From NCBI GenBank assembly GCA_016297555.1, contig JAEDGK010000113.1, positions 1-6,184 on the forward strand: 6,184 nt of DNA, in the 5' to 3' direction. Position numbers and translations under genes: made by a program. The notes under the pieces are model-generated. The model had not been told where the DNA came from. It worked only from the letters and a program-made list of their open reading frames with translations, and ran no database searches. The stretch's first letter is position 1, and each line of letters opens with the position of its first letter. Positions 1 through 5,994 of the stretch are shown here, in pieces. Source of the DNA: Clostridiaceae bacterium (GTDB taxonomy: Bacteria; Bacillota; Clostridia; Oscillospirales; Acutalibacteraceae).

Positions 1-396
1 TGTTTCAATGTTTTTGAAAAGAACATAAATCTCACCTACGACACCGGCCCAAATTTTTCTTTGGCCCTCTGATTTATAAACAGTTATATTTTTTGCGCTT
101 GAGCTTTTAGTTGTAGCATTCACTTCGGCCTTTTGAGTTTCAGGCTTCGTTTTGGTTGTCTCTTCGGACTTTGTGTTTGTTGAAACTGTGTCTGTTTTTT
201 CAGTAGACTCAGGCAGAGATGCGACAACGGCTTGTGATTCCCGAACATCATCGGCAACAAATTCCGACTGACTTGTTTTTTCTTCTGAAGTTTTCACATT
301 ATCATCGGTTGTTTCGTTGCTTTTGCCGCATCCCGCAAACAAAACAGCACCCGCAAGAATAAGGGAAACAACAGTTGTGATTTTTCTTGAACCCAT
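1..396 (-). CDS. Secreted lipoprotein, N-terminal 132 residues (gene runs off the window)
   Basis: The reading frame is open from the ATG at 396-394 to the window edge. A GGAG ribosome binding site (AAAGGAGA, about 9 nt upstream) supports this start. Residues 1-23 form a lipoprotein signal peptide: basic MGSRK, a hydrophobic core, then LFAGC with Cys23 as the predicted lipidated residue. Residues 24 to about 100 are low-complexity and rich in Ser, Thr, Glu and Lys, as expected for a cell-surface linker. From about residue 102 (ITVYKSEGQRK) the sequence becomes hydrophobic and beta-like, which may be the start of a folded domain. I do not recognise that domain. It could be a solute-binding, adhesion or carbohydrate-binding lipoprotein, but nothing visible decides this. 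It lies 27 nt after the tandem stop of the preceding small frame on the same strand, and I see no terminator between them, so read-through from the GH78 operon is possible. Lipoprotein call is firm; function is unknown. Confidence 0.85.
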   Translation of the reverse strand, partial: MGSRKITTVVSLILAGAVLFAGCGKSNETTDDNVKTSEEKTSQSEFVADDVRESQAVVASLPESTEKTDTVSTNTKSEETTKTKPETQKAEVNATTKSSSAKNITVYKSEGQRKIWAGVVGEIYVLFKNIET

Positions 397-423
397 AACT
401 TTCAATCTCCTTTTTTGTATTTA

Positions 424-492
424 TTAAATATCAAGCGCAGAAACCGCATGACTTTCCAACATTTCTGTGTCTCCAATCACATATACGCTCAT
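424..492 (-). CDS. Possible 22-residue small ORF or gene remnant overlapping the GH78 stop
   Basis: The ATG (492-490) overlaps the GH78 stop codon in an ATGA arrangement, and a GAGGA sequence lies about 7 nt upstream, as in a translationally coupled gene. The frame begins MSVYVIGDTEMLES and runs 22 codons to two adjacent in-frame stops, TAA TAA (426-421). I do not recognise the peptide. It could be a genuine small protein, or the fused start and end of a gene whose middle was deleted, which would fit the decay seen in the GH1 gene of the same operon. It could also be chance. The overlap, ribosome binding site and tandem stops are what I see; the interpretation is inference. Confidence 0.35.
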   Translation of the reverse strand: MSVYVIGDTEMLESHAVSALDI

Positions 493-3146
493 TTTCTATC
501 CTCATAAAAGATATAATTGCCTGCTGCAACTGTTTGTTTTGTCCCATCCGGCAAAACAATATCGGCGGTTGTGTTTGCGGGAATACAAAACGTATACAGC
601 GTTTTGCCGTCTTTTTTCTCCCATGAAGATTTAACCGTACCGAATACGCTGCGGTATTCCGCTTTCGCGAAGGTGAAATTCCCGCCTGGCTTTGGTGAAA
701 TAACAAAATGATTTTCTCCGGCTACATTTATTCCGCACATTGTTTTGAACAGCCACTCACACACGGCTCCCTTTGAATAGTGGTTCAGAGAGGCAATACC
801 GCCCTGCGCTTTTATACCCTCCCACGATTCCCAGATGGTGGTCGCGCCGTTCTTAGGCATGAACAGCCAGCCCGGCATCTTCTCATTTTCAAGCAACCTG
901 TATGCGGCGTTCAAATCATATTTTTCGAGCACACTCAAAATCAGAGGTGTGGAGAGAAAACCTGTTCCGATTCGCCAGCCATAGTTATCAAGCGCCTTTA
1001 TCAAACGCTTTTTCGCGTATTCGGTCTGCTCTTCATCAAGCAAGTTAAATGCCAGTGGGCGCACAAGCTGAGCCTGACGGTCGGTGTCAAGTGAATATTC
1101 CCGCGTTTTCACAAGCTCCCTGTATGCCTTTTTGCACTTTTCGCTGATATCTCGATACCGTCTCGCATTCTCCTCGTGTTCAAGCACCCGAGAAATTTCG
1201 CTCATAAGCCCGAGCACATAGCTTGTATAAGCAGTTGAAACCTCTGTGTGAGGCAGGATCGTATTAGTCCAGTCGTTCGGGAAAACATCGGCAGGTTCTG
1301 CCCACTCGCCATAGGACTGACCGCTGTTGACAACATATTTTCTGTTCTCTCCCCTAACCTTGTGCGGCTTTGAAAGAGGGGCGTTTTTGCCGACTCTGCC
1401 TATCATAAATTCCGCGTAGCGGCACATGCGGTCATAGTAGGTTTTCAGAATATCTATGTCATTATATTGCTTCCAAAAATAATACGGAATAATAATACCC
1501 GCATCCGACCAGCCGACACTGCCGTTCATAAAATCCATGAAGAAATCAATTCCGCCGGGCGGCGCGATCTGCGGCAGTTTGCCGTCTTTCTTCTGCCAGT
1601 CATACATATCGTTGAGGAACTTTCCGGAAAAACTCGCATAATCAAAAAGATAAGATGCGGTCGAAAAAAAGATCTGCGCGTCTCCGGTCCAGCCGTGGCG
1701 CTCACGGGTCGGGCAATCCGTCGGCAGATCGGCGCTGTTGCTTTTTGTTGACCAGACCGTTGCATCCACCAACTTGTTCAAAAGCTCATTTGAGCTTTCA
1801 AAAAATCCTGTTTGCTCCATATCGGAATACACAGCAATTCCCGTAAAATCCTCGGCCTCAAACGAAACGTCCGTTTCAACCAAAACATATTGAAATCCAA
1901 ATATCGCAAATCTCGTTTTATAGTGATTTTTGCCCGGTTTGCAGATATACCTGATCTGCTGCAAGGGCGTTGTGATGTGTTTGTTGGAGCACTGGATATT
2001 TCGCTGTGTGAACTCGCCGTTCTCATCAAGCAGCTCGCCGAAACGCAGAAATATCTCATCGCCCTGCTCGGCGTCAACCGTAAACTCAATATACCCCGCA
2101 AAATTTTGCTTGAAATCGAGCACTGTTTTCCCGCCGGGTGTTTTGATAATTTCAGGCTTAAAACGTTCTTTTTCGGCAACAAAAACGTTGTGGGATGCAG
2201 ACGGTACAACCGTATGCGATGTCACGCGCGCATAACCGTTATAACTCGGCGTTTTGTTTGCGTCTACAATATCGCCATCCTTGTTGTCCGCAAAGCGAAT
2301 AGGTCCGTCATTGCTCCAGCGCCAGCTTCCGTCTGTGATTTCACGGCTCATTGAACCGTCTTTATATGTAATTTCAAGCTGTGCTATAAATTTGGTTTCA
2401 CTGCCGTATTCCTGCTTTAACCCCCAGGCGCCGACAGAACCGCGATACCAGCCGTCCGCAAGCTCCACTGTCAGCGAATTTTCACCCGGAAGAAGCATAT
2501 CGGTGACATCATAGGTTTGATACTGCACACGCTTTGTGTAATCGGTTATACCAGGCGCCAGGCAGAAATTGCCTATCTTTTCGCCACCGAGCCTTGCCTC
2601 GTAGATACCGCAAGCGGTAATATAAAGCCGGGCTTTCTCAATCTCCCTGCTAACGGTGAATTTGTGTTCAAAGCAATCCACCGGATAGCGTGTTAGTGTT
2701 TCCGGTTTGCCGCTTTCCAACAGGAAATTCACGCCCTGCAGGAAAAAGGATTTGCCTATCTTTTTCTTTTTTTTCAAAGCGGAGTCATCCGCATCATAAT
2801 CGCCCGTTATCCACTCTGCACACCAGTCGGATGGTTCAAGCAATCCTGTCTCAAAGACTGCGGGTTCCGACCACTCGCCCTCAGCGTCGTTCTCGTCCCA
2901 TATTTTAACCTTCCAGAATACCTGAGTGCGGCTTCCGATTTCATCGCCTCCCCACGGGAGATGTGTCATTTGCTGACTTTTCACCTTGCCGGAATCCCAA
3001 AGGACATTGCCGCTGCTGTCTTTTGCTAATACGCTGTAAGCCGTCTGCTCAACTCCGCCCTCGCAGTTCCAAAAGAGACGGGGCTTTACGATATCAATGC
3101 CTATAGGATTATTTAAATATTCTGTTTTCAAGTTGATAGCTTTCAT
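489..3146 (-). CDS. GH78 alpha-L-rhamnosidase, intracellular, 885 aa
   Basis: This enzyme hydrolyses terminal alpha-L-rhamnose from rhamnosides by an inverting mechanism. The length and domain order fit family GH78: an N-terminal beta-sandwich (about 1-105), the rhamnosidase N domain (about 165-330, with ITACGIYEARLGG and the conserved ADGWYRG), a second beta domain (about 335-435), the catalytic (alpha/alpha)6 barrel (about 440-795) and a C-terminal beta domain (about 797-875). The signature DCPTRERHGWTGD gives Asp477, Glu482 and Asp489, matching Asp567, Glu572 and Asp579 of the Bacillus sp. GL1 RhaB active site; Glu482 is the expected general acid. WESWEG at 772-777 supplies the expected base, Glu773 (RhaB Glu841), and LNHYSKGAVCEW at 787-798 is also typical. 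There is no signal peptide, so it should act in the cytoplasm on imported substrate. The start has its own GGAG 7 nt upstream and overlaps the GH1 stop (ATGA). A lysine-rich stretch near residues 125-150 looks like an insertion relative to the family. Confidence 0.96.
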   Translation of the reverse strand: MKAINLKTEYLNNPIGIDIVKPRLFWNCEGGVEQTAYSVLAKDSSGNVLWDSGKVKSQQMTHLPWGGDEIGSRTQVFWKVKIWDENDAEGEWSEPAVFETGLLEPSDWCAEWITGDYDADDSALKKKKKIGKSFFLQGVNFLLESGKPETLTRYPVDCFEHKFTVSREIEKARLYITACGIYEARLGGEKIGNFCLAPGITDYTKRVQYQTYDVTDMLLPGENSLTVELADGWYRGSVGAWGLKQEYGSETKFIAQLEITYKDGSMSREITDGSWRWSNDGPIRFADNKDGDIVDANKTPSYNGYARVTSHTVVPSASHNVFVAEKERFKPEIIKTPGGKTVLDFKQNFAGYIEFTVDAEQGDEIFLRFGELLDENGEFTQRNIQCSNKHITTPLQQIRYICKPGKNHYKTRFAIFGFQYVLVETDVSFEAEDFTGIAVYSDMEQTGFFESSNELLNKLVDATVWSTKSNSADLPTDCPTRERHGWTGDAQIFFSTASYLFDYASFSGKFLNDMYDWQKKDGKLPQIAPPGGIDFFMDFMNGSVGWSDAGIIIPYYFWKQYNDIDILKTYYDRMCRYAEFMIGRVGKNAPLSKPHKVRGENRKYVVNSGQSYGEWAEPADVFPNDWTNTILPHTEVSTAYTSYVLGLMSEISRVLEHEENARRYRDISEKCKKAYRELVKTREYSLDTDRQAQLVRPLAFNLLDEEQTEYAKKRLIKALDNYGWRIGTGFLSTPLILSVLEKYDLNAAYRLLENEKMPGWLFMPKNGATTIWESWEGIKAQGGIASLNHYSKGAVCEWLFKTMCGINVAGENHFVISPKPGGNFTFAKAEYRSVFGTVKSSWEKKDGKTLYTFCIPANTTADIVLPDGTKQTVAAGNYIFYEDRK

Positions 3147-3613
3147 AATATTTCTCCGTTAGAGTCAATAACTTTTTTATACCAAAATCCCGACTGTTTC
3201 ACGGTTCTTTGCTGTGTTTTATAATCCACATAAACGAACCCAAAACGCTGATCATAGCCCTCAGCCCATTCAAAATTGTCCATGAGTGACCAATACTGAT
3301 AACCGATAACCGGGATCCCCTCTCTGACGGCACGCTTGACTCCGCCGATCGTCTGCTCGAGATAGGAGACCCTGTGTCCGTCATTAACGCTGTCATCCGC
3401 AAGCGAGCTGTCATAGGCACACATGCCGTTTTCGGTGACCATAATCGGAAGAGAATATCTTCCACTGAAAAAGCAGAGAACCCAATACAGAGTTTCGGGA
3501 CAAAGTTCCTATCCGAGGGCGTTGCGGGCAATCCCGGCATCGGGAGTCTGCCTGTATCTTTTCGCACAGATGAAATTCAGCGGCATATAAACATTAACAC
3601 CGATAAAATCAAG
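3143..3613 (-). pseudogene. GH1 beta-glucosidase remnant: C-terminal third with an in-frame amber stop
   Basis: One continuous frame carries the C-terminal third of a family 1 glycoside hydrolase, a cytoplasmic retaining beta-glucosidase or 6-phospho-beta-glucosidase. Landmarks in order are LDFIGVNVYMPLNF (from 3613), ELCPETLYWV, the nucleophile motif VTENG (Glu codon 3433-3431), GYQYWSLMDNFEWAEGY and RFGFVYVDYKTQQRTVKQSGFWY. The frame is broken by TAG at 3511-3509, between Gly and Glu, where the family usually has Gly-Trp-Glu; one G-to-A change in TGG explains it. The N-terminal two thirds, including the acid/base NEP motif, is absent: upstream is the symporter gene in another frame. A full GH1 is about 440-480 residues, so roughly 0.9 kb is missing. 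The 99-codon frame after the amber stop starts inside VTENG and has no ribosome binding site, so it is not a gene. The end (TGA 3145-3143) still overlaps the GH78 start. Enzyme activity is impossible from what remains. Confidence 0.92.
3154..3157 (-). promoter_or_regulatory. Ribosome binding site of the GH78 gene, inside the GH1 remnant
   Basis: GGAG lies 7 nt upstream of the GH78 ATG and within the last codons of the GH1 remnant. It decides the GH78 start. It also means GH78 can initiate on its own although the amber stop 360 nt upstream should prevent coupled translation from GH1. Confidence 0.75.
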
Positions 3614-5090
3614 CTTCTTCGTTTTGCTCCTTTGCGTCACTTTCCTGTGCAAATTCTCTTCTCTGCTTTATTTCAGCCTGCTCTTTCTCAAGATTTTTTT
3701 CAACTCCGAGGAAAGCAAGCAGCGCAATCATAATGAATGCCGTGATTGCCTCAAAGCCGAGAAAACCGAAGGTGATTACTTTCTGTGTGGCTGCATTCTG
3801 AACAGTGGCAACCGTTTCACCGTTTATAAATTCAGGCGCTATATATCCTGCTTTTGAAAGCATCAGATTCAACATACCGTTTGAGACACCGCCCGCAACA
3901 GTTAGAATAATCGTCAAAATTGAGGTCGACAGTCCGTCAACCCTGAAGCCGTATCTCCATTCGATATGGTCAAGGACATCGGCAAACAAAGCCATAAACA
4001 CATAAGCACATGGAAGACCGCCGATATTTTTAATAAACTGACCGATAATCACAACCACCATATTGTGAGGATTAATCAGGCAGATAATTCCGCCCAAGGC
4101 ATAAAGGACAAAACCGGCCATTGTAAGATTTCTCTTTCCGAACTTCTTTGCCAGAGGCCAGACGGCAAACATTCCTATTCCCATGGGAATTCCGCCGATG
4201 ACGGAAATGAGTGTCTGAGTTATGCCGTCATTATATGTACCGAGCACATAGTTGCAAAAATATATCAGAGAAACATTTTTAAGATTTGCTCCTATGTTGT
4301 AAACGATAAGATACAGGAATATTACAACCCAATATTTGTCTTTTATAACGCTTAAAAGCTGTGTTTTGAGTGGCACTTTCTCTGTCTCTTCACCGGCATT
4401 TTCCTCGGTTATTCTTTCACGGGTAAAATAATATTCAACAAGAGTGAGCGGAAGAGCTAATATTGAAACAACTGTCATAACGGTTATCCAGGCAGATTTA
4501 TTTACACCGATTGCGGGCATGACAAGCATGGGGAAGAACAGGGCAACAATAATGCCTGTTGCCGCAACGCTTGAGATGTTGTTGAATACCGACAGGCTTC
4601 CCCTCTGCTGGACATTTCTTGTTGAAAGCGGAACCATGAGGTTATGGCTCATGTTATAAATTGTGAAGGCGAAAGAATAAAACAGATTATACGAAAGCAT
4701 TACCCAAATTACCTGAACCGTCTGTGATGCCTCAGGTACGGTAAACAGCAATATACCGGTGACCGGCAAAAGAACGGCAGCGAGTAACAGATACGGTCTT
4801 GCCTTGCCTTGAGCCGTTTTTGTTCTGTCAATAATCTGACCCATAACTATATTGGTAACAGCATCGATTATTTTTGATACTATCGGAAATATTGCTAAAA
4901 ACGCACCGCCCCACACATTTGTGAGCTTCAGCACATCCGTGTAATAAACATTCAGATAGCTTGCAAGAATAGCGTTGAGCAACAGTGCTCCGGCGGGGCC
5001 CAAAAGATAACCCAACCATTTTTCGCTGCGTGTCACGTCATCGGACACTATGCGGCTTCGCAAAAGCCTGCTGTTTAAAGATCTCTCCAT
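3609..5090 (-). CDS. GPH-family (MelB-like) sugar:cation symporter, 493 aa
   Basis: This is an inner-membrane major facilitator protein of the glycoside-pentoside-hexuronide:cation symporter family, which imports glycosides with Na+ or H+. About 12 hydrophobic segments are visible, the first near 25-50, with a hydrophilic central loop near 221-242 (YFTRERITEEN). The motif GQIIDRTKTAQGKARPY at 84-100 is the family loop 2-3 signature, and ADVLDHIEWRYGFRVDG at 370-386 is the typical late-family motif. Asp76 (IIDAVTN) aligns with MelB Asp55, but the position corresponding to MelB Asp59 appears to be Asn80, so cation coupling may differ. Length is normal for the family. The ATG has a GGAGGT site (5102-5097) 6 nt upstream. 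As first gene of the operon it probably brings in the substrate of the GH78 enzyme, perhaps a rhamnoside; specificity is inferred from context only. The last residues (EQNEEA) and stop codon seem to come from the deletion junction with the GH1 gene, so the natural C-terminus may be altered. Confidence 0.93.
   Translation of the reverse strand: MERSLNSRLLRSRIVSDDVTRSEKWLGYLLGPAGALLLNAILASYLNVYYTDVLKLTNVWGGAFLAIFPIVSKIIDAVTNIVMGQIIDRTKTAQGKARPYLLLAAVLLPVTGILLFTVPEASQTVQVIWVMLSYNLFYSFAFTIYNMSHNLMVPLSTRNVQQRGSLSVFNNISSVAATGIIVALFFPMLVMPAIGVNKSAWITVMTVVSILALPLTLVEYYFTRERITEENAGEETEKVPLKTQLLSVIKDKYWVVIFLYLIVYNIGANLKNVSLIYFCNYVLGTYNDGITQTLISVIGGIPMGIGMFAVWPLAKKFGKRNLTMAGFVLYALGGIICLINPHNMVVVIIGQFIKNIGGLPCAYVFMALFADVLDHIEWRYGFRVDGLSTSILTIILTVAGGVSNGMLNLMLSKAGYIAPEFINGETVATVQNAATQKVITFGFLGFEAITAFIMIALLAFLGVEKNLEKEQAEIKQRREFAQESDAKEQNEEA
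3627..3633 (-). promoter_or_regulatory. Vestigial ribosome binding site of the lost GH1 start
   Basis: AAAGGAG lies within the last codons of the symporter gene but now has no ATG at a suitable distance in the GH1 frame. It is where a downstream gene's ribosome binding site would be in a tightly packed operon. I infer it served the original GH1 start, which would place the deletion junction between about 3626 and 3613. It could also be chance in an A/G-rich Lys/Glu-coding stretch. Confidence 0.4.
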
Positions 5091-5157
5091 GATGCAACCT
5101 CCGGCTTTTTTCTTTATTCTCTCTGCCTTTCTTCTGACAGAGCCGTTTACGTTTTTA

Positions 5158-5186
5158 TTGACAATACAAATCCTACGGTATACAAT
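5158..5186 (+). promoter_or_regulatory. Sigma-A promoter for the TetR-family regulator
   Basis: A perfect -35 TTGACA (5158-5163), a 17-nt spacer and a -10 TACAAT (5181-5186) differ from consensus at one base. The predicted start is near A5193, giving a leader of about 96 nt before the regulator's ATG at 5289. The promoter overlaps the one for the opposite operon, so polymerases should compete for the site. Confidence 0.8.
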
Positions 5187-5189
5187 CCA

Positions 5190-5218
5190 ATTATATCAAC
5201 ACAATGTTGTTTTTACAA
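5190..5218 (-). promoter_or_regulatory. Sigma-A promoter for the symporter-GH78 operon
   Basis: On the minus strand, -35 TTGTAA (5218-5213), a 17-nt spacer and a perfect -10 TATAAT (5195-5190) are present, with an extended TG (TGATATAAT). The predicted start near G5183 falls in the -10 box of the regulator's promoter. The leader to the symporter ATG at 5090 is about 93 nt. I see no riboswitch in it. Confidence 0.78.
5197..5209. promoter_or_regulatory. Candidate operator dyad inside the operon promoter spacer
   Basis: CAACA-CAA-TGTTG is a 13-bp inverted repeat with perfect 5-bp arms. It lies between the -35 and -10 boxes of the operon promoter and just downstream of the regulator's predicted start, where a bound TetR protein would block both promoters. 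Position and symmetry are seen; binding by the adjacent regulator is inferred. Confidence 0.45.
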
Positions 5219-5226
5219 TCATCAGA

Positions 5227-5239
5227 TGTTTTAAAAACA
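5227..5239. promoter_or_regulatory. Candidate operator dyad upstream of the operon promoter
   Basis: TGTTTT-A-AAAACA is a perfect 13-bp dyad 8 bp beyond the -35 box of the operon promoter and within the regulator's transcribed leader. The pattern TGTT-N5-WACA occurs here and again at 5205-5217, offset by 22 bp or about two helical turns. This suggests a pair of sites for one protein. AT-rich composition makes chance a real alternative. Confidence 0.4.
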
Positions 5240-5278
5240 CTGCAAATTCAACACTTACGGCAATAATGACGATTTAAT

Positions 5279-5283
5279 GGAGG
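5279..5283 (+). promoter_or_regulatory. Ribosome binding site that fixes the regulator start at 5289
   Basis: GGAGG sits 5 nt upstream of ATG 5289. An earlier in-frame ATG at 5277 overlaps this site and has no ribosome binding site of its own, so 5289 is the better start. Confidence 0.75.
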
Positions 5284-5288
5284 AAAAA

Positions 5289-5852
5289 ATGAACAAAAAA
5301 GAGAACCAACGTGCAAGGATTACAAAAATAATGCTCAAGAACGCTATGCTTGACCTGATGCAGGAAAAGCCCGTGGAAAAAATCACAATAAAAGAAATAT
5401 GTGAAAGATCGGAGCTGAACCGCTCAACTTTTTATCTGCACTATAATGAGCCGAACGTTCTGCTCAAAAGCATTGAAGATGAAATTATAGAGAACACATC
5501 AGATTATCTTGAGAAAATAGGCGCCGATATAAACGACAGTGCTGTACACTACATATGTTCTTTTTTGAACTATATCAAGGAAAATGACAAGCTGTTCCGT
5601 ACAATGCTGATAAAGCGCGAGAACCCGTTTTTCAAGAAAAAATTCGTCAAAATATCTCTCGAGAAGATAATTTCCTCATTAAACTGCACAGCCGATGAAA
5701 GCCTGAAAAAGTATATCTACGGCTATGCAGTAAACGGCTGTCTGAGTGTCATCATCGAATGGATGGAATCGGGATATAAGCTGCCGGAGCAGGATATAGT
5801 ATCTCTTCTGTTCAACCTATCAAAAGGTACTCTCGGATATTATGTTGTCTGA
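5289..5852 (+). CDS. TetR-family transcriptional regulator, 187 aa
   Basis: This is a DNA-binding regulator, most likely of the divergent symporter-GH78 operon and of itself. Residues 10-55 form the TetR N-terminal domain, with the helix-turn-helix in ITIKEICERSELNRSTFYLHY (residues 32-52), close to the family pattern. The C-terminal part (about 75-187) is helical. It ends in a stretch (YAVNGCLSVIIEWMESGYKLP) resembling the C-terminal domain of the DhaS-like TetR group common in Bacillota, which have a conserved Glu-Trp near this point. The ligand is unknown; a rhamnoside or a released sugar is the obvious guess from context. Starting 4 residues earlier at 5277 would give 191 residues but would place the ribosome binding site inside the coding region. 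It has its own near-consensus promoter and ends before a strong terminator hairpin. Members of this family can act on distant genes, so local control is inference. Confidence 0.92.
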   Translation: MNKKENQRARITKIMLKNAMLDLMQEKPVEKITIKEICERSELNRSTFYLHYNEPNVLLKSIEDEIIENTSDYLEKIGADINDSAVHYICSFLNYIKENDKLFRTMLIKRENPFFKKKFVKISLEKIISSLNCTADESLKKYIYGYAVNGCLSVIIEWMESGYKLPEQDIVSLLFNLSKGTLGYYVV

Positions 5853-5890
5853 CAAAAGCTGAGGGAATGTCGCACTTAACGCAAACCAAA

Positions 5891-5970
5891 AAACAAAAAA
5901 TCAAGTGGCAATAAAGTACAGATACAAAAAATAAATTGCATTTTTGTACTATATCGCCACTTGTTTTTAT
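5891..5970. terminator. Long hairpin, probable bidirectional terminator
   Basis: The arms 5902-5920 and 5945-5963 are inverted repeats of 19 bp with two mismatches, the outer 8 bp (CAAGTGGC / GCCACTTG) being perfect. The right arm is followed by TTTTTAT and the left arm is preceded by an A-run (5895-5900), so both strands end in a U-tract. It would stop the regulator transcript 50-110 nt after its stop codon, and also minus-strand transcripts arriving from the right. The loop is long (24 nt) and AT-rich, unlike a compact intrinsic terminator, so a dispersed palindromic repeat is an alternative. Confidence 0.7.
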
Positions 5971-5994
5971 ATTGACAATATTATCTTGCTTTTT

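Noticed and set aside
397..488. Separate promoter or terminator before the lipoprotein gene
   Set aside because: TATTTAATAAAT offers -10-like AT-rich sequence, but no -35 box is correctly spaced and no stable hairpin with a T-run is present.
1812..2354. A 180-codon open frame on the plus strand
   Set aside because: It lies entirely antisense to the well-supported GH78 gene, has no ribosome binding site that stands out, and its basic, Cys-rich translation resembles no protein family. Other antisense frames in 517-2908 and the minus-strand 143-codon frame at 1778-2209 fail for the same reasons.
3509..3511. UAG recoding or programmed read-through in GH1
   Set aside because: The gene also lacks its N-terminal two thirds, including the acid/base motif, so read-through would not restore an enzyme. 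No in-frame TAG occurs in the intact genes.
3199..3567. A 122-codon minus-strand frame over the GH1 remnant
   Set aside because: It is in a different frame from the GH1 motifs and has no recognisable content, so it is a shadow of the remnant.
5127..5160. Catabolite-repression (cre) site in the symporter leader
   Set aside because: The sequence around AAACGTAAACGG has an AAACG core, but the other half does not match the cre consensus.
5277..5291. Regulator start at the upstream ATG 5277
   Set aside because: The GGAGG at 5279-5283 would fall inside the gene, and it is well placed for the ATG at 5289.
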